NCBI RefSeq assembly: GCF_003570885.1
Contig: NZ_QXJC01000001.1
Span: 744,001-808,000 of the forward strand
Reading direction: 5' to 3'
Length of the DNA: 64,000 nt
Source: Simplicispira hankyongi
GTDB lineage: Bacteria > Pseudomonadota > Gammaproteobacteria > Burkholderiales > Burkholderiaceae_C
Shown one piece after another: positions 1 through 8,747 of this stretch (positions are counted from its first letter, which is position 1; each line of letters opens with the position of its first letter). The notes beneath the pieces are model-generated. The model did no database searches. It was not told where the DNA came from and worked only from the letters and a program-made list of their open reading frames with translations. The position numbers were made by a program, and so were the translations under genes.

Positions 1-284
1 ACGACGCACTCTGGCAAGCCAAATACGAGGGGGCGGAACCGAACCATGGCGGCGAAAATTTCTGGTGACCGTCCACCAACCTGCCTTGCAGGCAGAGCAG
101 GCGATCCGCACGACGACCATTGACGGTGAGGCGGACACACTGCCCGAGCTTGCGGACCCATCCCCCATGAAATTGGCCAGGGCGCTGAAATCGCACACGG
201 GCGCAAGACAGACGCGCCAGTCACGCTCTTAATCACGCCAAAGCGCCCAGCACGCACCGCGCACATGGCATAATCGTGGGCTTC
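1..284. other. Left edge, no assignable gene
   Basis: I see no recognisable gene here. One plus-strand frame is open from base 2 to a TAA at 230-232 and would be the last 76 residues of a gene starting outside the window, but it matches no family I know. A minus-strand frame is also open. The last bases before the tRNA contain CATAAT at 269-274, a plausible -10 element for the tRNA gene. Confidence 0.3.
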
Positions 285-374
<90 letters not shown>

Positions 375-387
375 GATACAGGCCTAA

Positions 388-410
388 GGAAAGTCTGCAT
401 AAATCGGCTT
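388..410 (+). repeat. IS left terminal inverted repeat
   Basis: A 23-bp imperfect inverted repeat with the right end at 1526-1548 (17/23 identical, ungapped). The conserved blocks are GGA, TCTGC, TAAA, CG and CTT. It is directly preceded by the target duplication CTAA. Confidence 0.88.
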
Positions 411-452
411 CCGATGTGCTCGGCGAGCCGATGAGCTGAGAAAATCTGAAGC

Positions 453-1412
453 ATGAAGCAAGCGGACCTTGGCCTGAACCTGACAACCAAGCGCACGCGC
501 AAGCGTGAGTTCCTGGGGGAGATGGAGCGCGTGGTGCCGTGGGCGGAACTGGTTGCTCTGATCACGCCGTACGCACCGCAAGGCAATCGCGGACGCCCGC
601 CGTTTGCTGTGGAGACCATGCTGCGGGTGCACTTCATGCAGCAATGGTTTACGCTGAGCGATCCGGCCATGGAAGAGGCACTGCACGACGTGCCGTTGTT
701 CCGTGAATTCGCTGGCCTGACCTGGGACACCGCAGTGCCCGACGAGACGACGATTCTTCGATTCCGCCGGCTGCTGGAAGAACACAAGCTGGCCCCGCAG
801 ATCCTGGCGCTCATCAACGAACTGCTCAGCGCCAAGGGACTGCTGCTGCGCACCGGCACCGTCGTCGATGCCACACTGATTGCCGCACCGAGCTCGACCA
901 AAAACGCATCGGGTAAGCGCGACCCGCAGATGAAGCAAAGCCAGAAGGGCAATCAGTGGTACTTCGGCATGAAGGCCCACATTGGCGTGGACGCGGACTC
1001 GGGTCTGGTGCACACGGTGCGGGGAACGGCAGGCAGCGTCAGCGATGTGGTCGAGGCCAATACCTTGCTGCACGGCGAGGAAGTCGAAGCCTGGGGCGAC
1101 GCTGGCTACCAGGGCGCTGCCAAGCGGGCCGATGCCAAGGAGGGCGTGCGCTGGAACATTGCCATGCGCCCGGGCAAACGCAAGCTGCTGGACAAGACCC
1201 GGCTGGTCGACGACCTGACCGACCAGCTCGAACGCATCAAGGCCAGCATCCGGGCCAAGGTCGAGCATCCGTTTAGGGTGCTCAAGCGCCAGTTTGGCCA
1301 CGTCAAGGTGCGCTACCGCGGCTTGAGCAAGAACACGGCACAACTGCACACGCTGTTTGCGCTGTCCAACCTGTGGATGGCCCGGCGAACTTTGATGAGA
1401 GCGCAGGGATGA
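453..1412 (+). CDS. IS5-family transposase (DDE)
   Basis: A 319-residue transposase that cuts and joins the ends of the surrounding IS. An N-terminal DUF772-type region (about residues 40-125, with GRPPF and the LRFRRLLE segment) is followed by an RNase H-like DDE domain. The likely catalytic residues are D139 (TVVDATL), D216 (GDAGYQG) and E271 (VEHPFRV). The length is usual for the IS5 group, there is no frameshift, and the start is the first ATG 65 bp inside the left end. It reads in the same direction as the tRNA, so read-through from the tRNA promoter could feed its transcription. Confidence 0.95.
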   Translation: MKQADLGLNLTTKRTRKREFLGEMERVVPWAELVALITPYAPQGNRGRPPFAVETMLRVHFMQQWFTLSDPAMEEALHDVPLFREFAGLTWDTAVPDETTILRFRRLLEEHKLAPQILALINELLSAKGLLLRTGTVVDATLIAAPSSTKNASGKRDPQMKQSQKGNQWYFGMKAHIGVDADSGLVHTVRGTAGSVSDVVEANTLLHGEEVEAWGDAGYQGAAKRADAKEGVRWNIAMRPGKRKLLDKTRLVDDLTDQLERIKASIRAKVEHPFRVLKRQFGHVKVRYRGLSKNTAQLHTLFALSNLWMARRTLMRAQG

Positions 1413-1525
1413 GTGCGCCTGCAAACGGCCAAGGGGCCGAGAGAACTGCCCGTACAGGCTGAAAAATCGCTGCGCCACGCGCCCATTCTGCAAATTGGCT
1501 CAACTGGGAGCCATCAGCACACTCA

Positions 1526-1548
1526 AAGTCGCTTTAAGCAGAGCATCC
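1526..1548 (-). repeat. IS right terminal inverted repeat
   Basis: Right end of the IS5-family element, partner of 388-410. It is directly followed by the second CTAA of the target duplication (1549-1552). Confidence 0.88.
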
Positions 1549-1579
1549 CTAAGTGATTGATTCACTTAGGCCTTTTTTA
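1549..1579 (+). terminator. Right part of the split tRNA-Ser terminator
   Basis: CTAAGTGA (1549-1556), a 5-base loop and TCACTTAG (1562-1569) form an 8-bp hairpin followed by GCC and a T tract (1573-1578). Joining bases 380-387 to 1553 onward (removing the IS and one CTAA) restores a perfect 12-bp stem AGGCCTAAGTGA/TCACTTAGGCCT and the T tract, which was clearly the tRNA terminator. The remnant can still fold but has lost the lowest four pairs and now lies beyond the IS. Confidence 0.85.
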
Positions 1580-1610
1580 TTTTTAAAAGCGCTCACGCTG
1601 AAGCAACTGA

Positions 1611-2627
1611 CTACTCCCGATTCACGCTGCGCCCAACACCGTCCTGCCAGCGCCAAGCATCCTGGCACATGCGCTCCACGCCATGACGCGCTCGCCAGCC
1701 CAGCAGGCGCTCGGCCAGCGCCGGGTCGGCCCAGCACTCGGCCACGTCGCCAGGGCGCCGCGCCACCACCTGGTAGGGGACCGGGCGGCCGCTGGCCTGC
1801 TCGAAACCGCGAACCATCTCCAATACGGACACGGGTCGCCCAGTTCCCAGATTCACGGTGAGTACGCCCGTGTGGCTTTGCAGGTAGCGCAGCGCCGCCA
1901 CGTGGCCCTCTGCCAGATCGCAAACGTGGATGTAGTCGCGCACACCCGTGCCGTCGGGTGTAGGGTAGTCGTCGCCATACACGCTGAGGCATTTGCGTTG
2001 GCCAGCGGCCACCTGCGCCACATAGGGCAACAGGTTGTTCGGAACGTCTTGCGGGTCCTCTCCAATCAGACCACTCTCATGCGCCCCGACCGGGTTGAAG
2101 TAACGCAGCCGGGCAATGCGCCATTGGCCAGGATTGGCCGTATCCACATCGGCCAGTACCTGCTCCATCATCAGCTTGCTCCAGCCGTAAGGGTTGGTGG
2201 CGGTGAGTGGGAAATCTTCGCGGATGGGCGATCTGGCCGGATCGCCATACACCGTGGCGGAGGAAGAAAACACCAGCGTGTGCACCTGTGCCCGCTGCAT
2301 GGCGCGCAACAGCGATACCGTGCCCACCACGTTGTTGTCGTAATAGCGCAAGGGCTCACGCACAGACTCGCCCACAGCCTTGAGTCCAGCGAAGTGCATG
2401 ACGGCAGTAATGGGGTAGTTCGCAAACACGCTGTCCAGCAAGGCCGCATCGCGCACATCGCCCTCAATGCACTGGGGCACCACCCCGGTGATACGGCCGA
2501 CGCGCTCCAGCACGCTGCGGCGGCTGTTGCTGAAATTGTCGAGTACGACATACGGCTGGCCTGCCGCTGCGAGCGCCACGCCAGTGTGTGAGCCGATATA
2601 GCCGGCGCCTCCGGTCACCAAAATCAT
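1611..2627 (-). CDS. galE: UDP-glucose 4-epimerase
   Basis: Interconverts UDP-glucose and UDP-galactose for the Leloir pathway and for cell-surface polysaccharide synthesis; cytosolic. The 338-residue protein is a full-length extended SDR. It has the Rossmann glycine motif GGAGYIGSH at residues 6-14, the SSSATVYG segment with the active-site Ser near 123, and the catalytic pair Y147/K151 (YGWSK). The substrate loop and C-terminal half look complete. It stands alone, downstream of the CoA-transferase pair and separated from it by a terminator, so it is probably transcribed on its own. Confidence 0.96.
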   Translation of the reverse strand: MILVTGGAGYIGSHTGVALAAAGQPYVVLDNFSNSRRSVLERVGRITGVVPQCIEGDVRDAALLDSVFANYPITAVMHFAGLKAVGESVREPLRYYDNNVVGTVSLLRAMQRAQVHTLVFSSSATVYGDPARSPIREDFPLTATNPYGWSKLMMEQVLADVDTANPGQWRIARLRYFNPVGAHESGLIGEDPQDVPNNLLPYVAQVAAGQRKCLSVYGDDYPTPDGTGVRDYIHVCDLAEGHVAALRYLQSHTGVLTVNLGTGRPVSVLEMVRGFEQASGRPVPYQVVARRPGDVAECWADPALAERLLGWRARHGVERMCQDAWRWQDGVGRSVNRE

Positions 2628-2750
2628 GTAGCGGCTCCCATTAGTAGCGATTGGATGGCGAACGCGAGGTCAACAGAGCAGAAGCGGCGTGAATACATCG
2701 AAAAATCCTGTGCTTGCTTTGGAGAAGGCTGCGAACGAAACCCCTAAAAG

Positions 2751-2777
2751 AAAAACGGGCCTTGACGGGCCCGTTTT
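2751..2777 (-). terminator. Terminator after the CoA-transferase operon
   Basis: AAAACGGGCC (2752-2761) and GGCCCGTTTT (2768-2777) form a perfect 10-bp stem with a 6-base loop. Read leftward, it is followed by a T-rich tract (TTTTTCTTTT). It lies about 27 bp past the scoB stop and closes the leftward operon; the flanking A and T runs could make it bidirectional. Confidence 0.85.
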
Positions 2778-2803
2778 CGCTAATCCAACCTCTCCGTGCA
2801 GTC

Positions 2804-3442
<639 letters not shown>

Positions 3443-3443
3443 G

Positions 3444-4151
3444 TCAGGCTCCTTTCTTGTCGGTCAGCGTGCGCTTTTCAATGCGCTTTTCCGGGTTCGG
3501 GTTGTGCACGATGCGGTGCACGTAGATACCAGGCAGGTGCACTTCGTCAGGCACCATGGCTCCGGTCTCGACGATTTCCTCGACTTCCACGATGCAGACC
3601 TTGCCGGCCATGGCCGCGGCCGGGTTGAAGTTGCGTGCCGTCAGGCGAAACTGCAGGTTGCCCGATTTGTCTGCGCGATGGGCCTTGACGAGCGCCACGT
3701 CCGGCACCAGCGAGCGCTCCATGACGTAGGTTTCGCCGTCGAATTCGCGCAGTTCCTTGCCTTCGGCCACCATGGTGCCCACGCCGGTCTTGGTGAAGAA
3801 CGCTGGAATGCCGGCGCCACCCGCGCGCAGCTTTTCGGCCAGCGTACCTTGGGGAGTGAATTCCAATTCAAGCTCACCGGCCAGGAACTGGCGCTCGAAC
3901 TCCTTGTTTTCCCCCACGTAGCTGGAGATCATTTTCTTGATCTGGCGCGTCTCAAGCAGTTTGCCAAGACCGAAGCCGTCCACGCCTGCGTTGTTGGAGA
4001 CCACGGTGAGATCCTTGACCCCGCTGGCCTGGAGCGCCTCGATCAGGGCCTCCGGAATCCCGCACAGCCCAAACCCGCCAACCGCCAGCAACTGGCCGTC
4101 CTCCACCACCCCCGCGAGGGCTTCGGTGGCTGAAGCAAATACCTTGTTCAC
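3444..4151 (-). CDS. scoA: 3-oxoacid CoA-transferase subunit A
   Basis: Alpha subunit of the heterodimeric CoA-transferase, 235 residues. It shows the family glycine-rich segment [14 protein letters not shown] near residues 25-38 and the [10 protein letters not shown] segment that helps bind CoA. The start is a GTG at 4151, chosen because AGGAGAG lies just upstream. It is the first gene of a two-gene operon and divergent from a PAS-LuxR regulator gene 76 bp away, which suggests the regulator controls it. The substrate (acetoacetate or another 3-oxoacid) is inferred from the family only. Confidence 0.9.
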   Translation of the reverse strand: MNKVFASATEALAGVVEDGQLLAVGGFGLCGIPEALIEALQASGVKDLTVVSNNAGVDGFGLGKLLETRQIKKMISSYVGENKEFERQFLAGELELEFTPQGTLAEKLRAGGAGIPAFFTKTGVGTMVAEGKELREFDGETYVMERSLVPDVALVKAHRADKSGNLQFRLTARNFNPAAAMAGKVCIVEVEEIVETGAMVPDEVHLPGIYVHRIVHNPNPEKRIEKRTLTDKKGA

Positions 4152-4185
4152 GCGTCTCTCCTGTTGATTAGGTTTATCGAACGAT

Positions 4186-4207
4186 ACTACGTATTAATAT
4201 AGGTAGT
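4186..4207. promoter_or_regulatory. Inverted repeat between scoA and its regulator
   Basis: ACTAC-N12-GTAGT in an AT-rich 76-bp divergent region, with a further CGTAG at 4212-4216. LuxR-type HTH proteins bind dyads of about this size, so this is a candidate operator for the adjacent regulator. No experiment or consensus supports it; it is an inference from position and symmetry. Confidence 0.45.
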
Positions 4208-4227
4208 TTTTCGTAGATATTTTCACC

Positions 4228-4770
4228 ATGCCCATTGACTATCGTCTTGCATTTGAAATGGCCCCGGTGGGCATGGTGGTGTCCCGCAATCGGGACATGA
4301 TCGACTGCAACGACCATCTCTGCGCCATGTTTGGTGCCTCGCGCGAGGTGCTGGTGGGGCAGTCGTTTCGCATTCTCTACCCGAGCGCCGAGGAATACGA
4401 ACGCCTGGGCGCGCACATGGAACCCATCCTGAACGCCAAGGGGCACTACTCGGACAACCGCATCATGAAGCGGGCCAACGGCGAGATGTTCTGGTGCCAT
4501 GTCTCGGGCCGTGCGCTCGACCGCGCCGATCCCCATGCTGCTGGCATCTGGACGCTGGAAGACCTGAGCGAGCGCCGTGCCGTGAAATCCAGTTTGACAG
4601 GACGCGAACGTGAGGTGGCAGCACGCCTGCTCGAAGGTCTGACGTCCAAGGAAATTGGCAAAATTCTGGACATCAGCCACCGCACCGTAGAAATTTACCG
4701 CGCCCGGCTGATGCGCAAATACAGCGCATCCACCGCCGTGGACTTGGTGCACAAACTCGTCACGGGCTGA
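4228..4770 (+). CDS. PAS domain, LuxR-type HTH regulator
   Basis: A small 180-residue transcription factor. An N-terminal PAS sensor domain covers about residues 5-115. A LuxR/GerE helix-turn-helix follows at about 118-180 (LTGREREVAARLLEGLTSKEIG, then the recognition helix ISHRTVEIYRARLMRKY). It has no receiver domain, so it probably senses a ligand or redox state directly through PAS. Divergent placement next to scoAB suggests it regulates that operon. The signal is unknown. Confidence 0.85.
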   Translation: MPIDYRLAFEMAPVGMVVSRNRDMIDCNDHLCAMFGASREVLVGQSFRILYPSAEEYERLGAHMEPILNAKGHYSDNRIMKRANGEMFWCHVSGRALDRADPHAAGIWTLEDLSERRAVKSSLTGREREVAARLLEGLTSKEIGKILDISHRTVEIYRARLMRKYSASTAVDLVHKLVTG

Positions 4771-4888
4771 AGCCGAGACTCTCACCCCCTGCCCGCCTTC
4801 AAAGGCACCGGCTATCACCGCCTTGCATAAATACGATGGGCCAAGGCTCGCCCTTTTCATAGAAAACGAAAATAATAAATTCATATTA

Positions 4889-4915
4889 ATAGTTATTAGC
4901 TATTAATTGGAATAG
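4889..4915. promoter_or_regulatory. OxyR-like site before the catalase gene
   Basis: ATAGTTATTAGCTAT at 4889-4903 matches the OxyR half-site ATAG-N-T-N3-A-N-CTAT at every specified base, and a further ATAG occurs 8 bp on at 4912-4915. It lies about 70-95 bp before the catalase start, where OxyR would activate. The second half is incomplete. The link to OxyR is by motif only; no oxyR gene is in the window. Confidence 0.6.
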
Positions 4916-4985
4916 AGACCCTGCCCCTTGCCATCTGGCCAGGAGCCAGCGCTCAATATTTTGTTTTCGTATGAAAGGATTCACC

Positions 4986-6434
4986 ATGTCCAAGCTCACC
5001 ACCGCCGCCGGCGCACCTGTTGCCGACAACCAGAACGTCATGACAGCAGGGCCACGTGGCCCGATGCTGCTGCAGGACGTGTGGCACCTGGAAAAACTCG
5101 CCCACTTTGCCCGCGAAGTGATCCCCGAACGGCGCATGCATGCCAAGGGTTCGGGTGCGTTTGGCCACTTCACCGTCACGCACGACATCACGCGCTACAG
5201 CAAGGCCAAGCTGTTTTCAGCCATCGGCAAGAAAACGCCTTTGGCGATGCGCTTTTCCACCGTGGCCGGCGAGCGCGGTGCGGCCGATGCCGAACGCGAT
5301 ATTCGCGGCTTTGCCATGAAGTTCTATACCGAGGAAGGCAACTGGGACCTGGTGGGCAACAACACGCCGGTGTTCTTCCTGCGCGACCCGCTGAAGTTCC
5401 CGGACCTGAACCGCGCCGTCAAGCGCGACCCGCGTACCAACATGCGCAGCGCCGAGAACAACTGGGACTTCTGGACCCTGCTGCCCGAGGCGCTGCACCA
5501 GATCACCATCGTGATGAGCGACCGGGGCCTGCCCAAGTCCTACCGCCACATGCACGGCTTTGGCAGCCACACCTTCAGCCTGATCAATGCGAAGAACGAG
5601 CGCTTCTGGGTCAAGTTCCACCTCGTCACGCAGCAAGGCATCCAGAACCTGACCGACGCCGAAGCCGAGGCCCTGGTCGGCAAGGACCGCGAAAGCTCGC
5701 AAAGCGACTTACTGAACGCCATCGACAACAAGGACTTCCCGCGCTGGAACCTGAAGATCCAGGTCATGCCCGAGAAAGACGCGGCCACCTACCACCTCAA
5801 CCCCTTTGACCTGACCAAAGTCTGGCCGCACGGCGACTACCCGCTGATCGACGTGGGCGTGTTGGAGCTCAACCGCAACGCCGAGAACTACTTTGCCGAA
5901 ATCGAGCAACTGGCCTTCAACCCGGCCAACGTGGTGCCCGGCATCGGTTTCTCGCCCGACAAGATGCTGCAGTCGCGCCTTTTCAGCTATGGCGACGCAC
6001 AGCGTTACCGCCTGGGCGTCAACCACCACCAGATTCCGGTGAATGCGCCGCAATGCCCCTTTCACAGCAACCACCGCGACGGCGCGATGCGCGTGGACAG
6101 CAACAACGGCGCGGAGGTGGGCTACGAGCCCAATAGCAAGGGTGCATTGCAGGAGCAGCCCGACTTTGCCGAGCCACCGCTGTCGCTCGAAGGCGCAGCC
6201 GACCACTGGAACCACCGCGTGGACGAGGACTATTACTCGCAGCCGGGCAACCTGTTCCGTTTGATGGCGCCGGAAAAGCAGCAAGTGCTGTTTGACAACA
6301 CCGCCCGCTCGGTCGGTGGCGCGTCAAAGGCCATCCAGGAACGCCACATTGCCCACTGCACCAAGGCCGACCCGGCCTACGGCGCCGGCGTGGCGGCGGC
6401 ACTCGCAGCACTCAAGGCGGGCACGCTCAAGTAA
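4986..6434 (+). CDS. katA: Catalase (monofunctional, haem)
   Basis: Decomposes hydrogen peroxide to water and oxygen. The 482-residue protein is a small-subunit (clade 3 type) haem catalase. H52 ([10 protein letters not shown]) and N125 (VGNNTPVFF) are the distal-side catalytic residues, and Y335 ([14 protein letters not shown]) is the proximal haem ligand. I start it at 4986, where AAAGGA (4974-4979) is correctly spaced, rather than at the in-frame ATG at 4971. It has an OxyR-like upstream site and is followed by a terminator and an AhpD-like gene. KatA or KatB naming is not distinguishable here. Confidence 0.95.
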   Translation: MSKLTTAAGAPVADNQNVMTAGPRGPMLLQDVWHLEKLAHFAREVIPERRMHAKGSGAFGHFTVTHDITRYSKAKLFSAIGKKTPLAMRFSTVAGERGAADAERDIRGFAMKFYTEEGNWDLVGNNTPVFFLRDPLKFPDLNRAVKRDPRTNMRSAENNWDFWTLLPEALHQITIVMSDRGLPKSYRHMHGFGSHTFSLINAKNERFWVKFHLVTQQGIQNLTDAEAEALVGKDRESSQSDLLNAIDNKDFPRWNLKIQVMPEKDAATYHLNPFDLTKVWPHGDYPLIDVGVLELNRNAENYFAEIEQLAFNPANVVPGIGFSPDKMLQSRLFSYGDAQRYRLGVNHHQIPVNAPQCPFHSNHRDGAMRVDSNNGAEVGYEPNSKGALQEQPDFAEPPLSLEGAADHWNHRVDEDYYSQPGNLFRLMAPEKQQVLFDNTARSVGGASKAIQERHIAHCTKADPAYGAGVAAALAALKAGTLK

Positions 6435-6451
6435 GCAGCGCGGCATGACGC

Positions 6452-6483
6452 AAGGCGCTCGGCTTCGGCCCGGCGCCTTTTTC
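6452..6483 (+). terminator. Terminator after catalase
   Basis: AAGGCGC (6452-6458) pairs with GCGCCTT (6473-6479), with a GC-rich inner stem and a T run to 6482. It lies 18 bp after the catalase stop and before the AhpD-like gene, so the two are probably separate transcripts. Confidence 0.7.
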
Positions 6484-6559
6484 GTGCCCGCCTCTGCCCA
6501 AAGATGGCCGCACGTATCATTCCCGGCAGAGACAACAGCTGAAACCAAGGAGCCCACCC

Positions 6560-7150
6560 ATGACCGCACGCTACCCCGCGCCCGACCTCAACGCCCTGCC
6601 CGACGACATCAAGGCCAAAGTGCTGGAAGTGCAGGAAAAGGCGGGCTTCATCCCCAACGTATTTCTGGGCTTCGCGCGCCGCCCCGCAGAGTGGCGCGCC
6701 TTCTTTGCCTACCACGACGCGCTGATGGACCCCGAGAGCGCGGGCCGCACCAGCCATCTCACCAAGGGCGATCGGGAGATGATCGTCACCACCACCAGCG
6801 CGGCCAACCAGTGCCTGTACTGCGTGGTGGCCCACGGCGCCATCCTGCGCATCCACGAGAAGAAGCCTTTTGTGGCCGACCAGGTGGCGGTGAACCACCG
6901 CAAGGCCGACATCAGCCCACGCCAGCGCGCCATGCTCGATTTTGCGATGAAGGTCTGCCTGCGCTCGGCCGAACTTGACGACAGCGATTTCGAGGCGCTG
7001 CACGCGCATGGTTTTGACGACGAGGACATCTGGGACATTGCCGCCATCACCGCGTTCTTCGGCCTGTCCAACCGCATGGCCAGCTTTGCCGGCATGCAGC
7101 CAAATCCCGAGTTTTACCTGATGGGGCGCGTGCCTCGGCAGAAGCAATAA
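6560..7150 (+). CDS. AhpD/carboxymuconolactone decarboxylase-like peroxidase-related protein
   Basis: A 196-residue all-helical protein of the AhpD-like fold. The redox motif is C85-L-Y-C88 followed by VVAH92, the CxxC-x3-H arrangement used by alkylhydroperoxidase D-type enzymes. The length fits the uncharacterised peroxidase-related subfamily (about 190 residues) rather than classical AhpD with AhpC, and no ahpC is nearby. AAGGAG upstream supports the ATG at 6560. Its place after catalase suggests a role in peroxide or thiol stress, but the substrate is unknown. Confidence 0.82.
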   Translation: MTARYPAPDLNALPDDIKAKVLEVQEKAGFIPNVFLGFARRPAEWRAFFAYHDALMDPESAGRTSHLTKGDREMIVTTTSAANQCLYCVVAHGAILRIHEKKPFVADQVAVNHRKADISPRQRAMLDFAMKVCLRSAELDDSDFEALHAHGFDDEDIWDIAAITAFFGLSNRMASFAGMQPNPEFYLMGRVPRQKQ

Positions 7151-7160
7151 CTCCTGAATT

Positions 7161-7216
7161 GATAGCTGTTAGCGCTTATGGGATAAGCGCTAGAAGCCAA
7201 TTTTCCTTGAAGCTTT
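7161..7216 (+). repeat. Dispersed hairpin repeat, copy 1
   Basis: TAGCGCTTAT (7170-7179), GGG, ATAAGCGCTA (7183-7192): a perfect 10-bp hairpin in a conserved frame beginning GATAGCTGTTAGCG and ending GCGCTAGAAGCC. The tail TTTTCCTTGAA (7201-7211) recurs after copy 2. It lies 10 bp after the AhpD-like stop and between two convergent genes, where it may act as a terminator. Other copies are at 10469, 44126, 47829 and, inverted, 55848. Confidence 0.8.
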
Positions 7217-7248
7217 GACAATGCGGCGCTTGCGCACCACCGCGCGGC

Positions 7249-7671
7249 TCACGGCGTCACCAGCGCCCGCATCCAGCCGGGCAAGTCCATTGCCTTCTGC
7301 CTGGGGAAATCCACCCAGATGGTCGTCGCCCCGCCGGCCGCGCAGACCACGCCAGGCGCAGCAATGCGCTCCATCGTGCCCCAGGTTTCAAACGTGGTGC
7401 GGCCCGGGTCGCTGACGTAGAGCTTGAGCAGCACCTCGTCGGGGTACTGGAGCTGCTGGTAAAAGTTACAGAAAGCGTTCACGATGACCGGCCCCTGGCC
7501 CGCCGGATCGGGGTTGCAGCCCGCGGCCACCATCCAGTCGATGCGTGCCGTCTCCAGGTAGCGGAAGTACACCGTGTTGTTCACATGGCCCATGGCGTCC
7601 ATGTCGCCCCAGCGCACGGGAAAGCGCATTTCGTGCACCAGTTTCTTGTGCTCGGGAATTTCGATTCTCAT
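7249..7671 (-). CDS. Acyl-CoA thioesterase, 4HBT hotdog family
   Basis: A 140-residue single hotdog-fold protein of the 4-hydroxybenzoyl-CoA thioesterase/YbgC/FadM group, expected to hydrolyse an acyl-CoA. The signature RWGDMDAMGHVNNTVYFRY (about residues 18-36) contains the catalytic Asp of this family. I start it at the ATG at 7671, where the protein aligns with family N-termini; an open frame continues upstream but is not needed. It lies downstream of an SDR gene on the same strand. The natural acyl group is unknown. Confidence 0.85.
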   Translation of the reverse strand: MRIEIPEHKKLVHEMRFPVRWGDMDAMGHVNNTVYFRYLETARIDWMVAAGCNPDPAGQGPVIVNAFCNFYQQLQYPDEVLLKLYVSDPGRTTFETWGTMERIAAPGVVCAAGGATTIWVDFPRQKAMDLPGWMRALVTP

Positions 7672-7750
7672 GGAATACAACCGATTAAAGCTAGGAAGGC
7701 CTGGCGTGGTGCGAAGCGCAAAAACTGGCGCGCGCCAATACCAGTGCCGC

Positions 7751-7820
7751 CGTGGATCTGGCTTCGCCAGTCCACCGGAGGCGTCCCCCTTGGGGAAAGG
7801 CGCGAAGCGACGCAGGGGGA
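7751..7820. repeat. Possible second intergenic repeat type
   Basis: Between the thioesterase and SDR genes. GTGGATCTGGC/GCCAGTCCAC form a near-perfect hairpin, followed by CCCCCTTGGGG, an AAGGCGCGAAGCGACGCA segment, and GGGGG. This resembles, from memory, a palindromic intergenic element common in Comamonadaceae genomes. Only one copy is in the window, so repeat status rests on recollection. Confidence 0.4.
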
Positions 7821-7823
7821 AAT

Positions 7824-8606
7824 TCAGACGGCAAAACCGTCGTCGGCGGCAATCACTGCGCCATTGACAAAATGGCTCTGGTCGCTGGCCAGCATGACGA
7901 TCAGCGCGTCCAGGTCCTGCGGCTGGCCCACGCGCTTGCGCGGCAGCATGGCAACAAGTTTCTGGCCGTGCTCGGTGTGCCAGTGGTCGTGGTTGATCTC
8001 GGTGTCGATGTAGCCGGGGCACAGCGCGTTCACATTGATGCCAAAACGCCCCCATTCAAGCGCCATCGCCTTGGTCATTTGCACCACGGCCGCCTTGCTC
8101 ATGCAGTAGGCGCCAATCTGCGGCAGCACCTTGAGCCCCGCCATGGAAGCGATATTGATGATGCGCCCACCGGTAAAGCTGCCGGGCGCCGCACCGCGCG
8201 AGCGCGCCAGCATGCGCTTGCCGACTTCCTGCGCGACGAAAAAGGCGCCTTTGACGTTGGTGTCGAAGATGTAGTCGTAGTCGTCGGGTGTCACATCCTG
8301 CAGGCGCTGCGTAGTGGAGACGCCCGAGTTGTTGACCAGGATATCGATGGAACCCATCTCAGTCTCGGCATGCGCCACGGCGGATTTGATGGAATCGAAA
8401 TCGGTCACGTCCAGCTCGACCACATGCGCGTCACCGCCCTCGCCCTCAATACGGGCGCGCAGCTCCTTGAGTTTCTCTATGCGGCGGCTCGCCAGCACCA
8501 CGCCAGCGCCGGCCTTGGCCAGGGTGCGCGCAAACTGCGCCCCAAGGCCGCTGGACGCGCCGGTGACAAAGGCCACACGGCCCGAGAGATCGATGCTGTA
8601 GGCCAT
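7824..8606 (-). CDS. SDR-family oxidoreductase
   Basis: A 260-residue classical short-chain dehydrogenase/reductase. The NAD(P)-binding motif is TGASSGLG at residues 15-22, NNSG is at 92-95, and the catalytic S154, Y167 and K171 (YCMSK) are all present. I use the ATG at 8606 because AAGGAG (8614-8619) is 7 bp upstream, not the GTG one codon earlier. Divergent from ETF-ubiquinone oxidoreductase and sharing a TetR-like operator with it, so a role in fatty-acid or acyl-CoA breakdown (3-hydroxyacyl dehydrogenase type) is plausible. The substrate is not shown. Confidence 0.87.
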   Translation of the reverse strand: MAYSIDLSGRVAFVTGASSGLGAQFARTLAKAGAGVVLASRRIEKLKELRARIEGEGGDAHVVELDVTDFDSIKSAVAHAETEMGSIDILVNNSGVSTTQRLQDVTPDDYDYIFDTNVKGAFFVAQEVGKRMLARSRGAAPGSFTGGRIINIASMAGLKVLPQIGAYCMSKAAVVQMTKAMALEWGRFGINVNALCPGYIDTEINHDHWHTEHGQKLVAMLPRKRVGQPQDLDALIVMLASDQSHFVNGAVIAADDGFAV

Positions 8607-8633
8607 CACTGCACTCCTTGAAAAATCAAAAAT

Positions 8634-8647
8634 AGAACGGTCGTTCT
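8634..8647. promoter_or_regulatory. TetR-type palindromic operator candidate
   Basis: AGAACG-GT-CGTTCT, a perfect 6-bp dyad with a 2-bp centre, lies in the 141-bp gap between the divergent SDR and ETF-QO genes. The size and form are typical of TetR-family operators. Betaproteobacterial fatty-acid and branched-chain degradation genes are known to be under TetR or MerR family regulators, so acyl-CoA control of both genes is an inference. No regulator gene is adjacent. Confidence 0.55.
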
Positions 8648-8747
8648 TTTATCATCGCCGTTGCATACAATCGGTCGCATGCCGGACAGTTGCGCCCCAT
8701 GCGCTGCCGGGAGAATCCCCTTCATTATCAAACGCAGATCCCACGCC

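Larger units (their letters stand above)
388..1548 (+). mobile_element. Complete IS5-family insertion sequence
   Basis: A 1161-bp element. The left end (388-410) and the reverse complement of the right end (1526-1548) agree at 17 of 23 positions and both begin GGA. A 4-bp direct repeat CTAA flanks it at 384-387 and 1549-1552; a 4-bp YTAR-type target duplication is typical of the IS5 group. It carries one intact transposase gene. The intact ends, gene and duplication suggest a fairly recent, possibly still mobile insertion. It lies 13 bp after the tRNA-Ser CCA, inside that gene's terminator hairpin. Confidence 0.93.

Noticed and set aside
384-1493. Long open frame antisense to the transposase
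   Set aside because: It mirrors the transposase codons on the other strand and has no homology or ribosome site.
4971-4985. Catalase start at the ATG at 4971
   Set aside because: That ATG overlaps the AAAGGA ribosome site, which is well placed for 4986.
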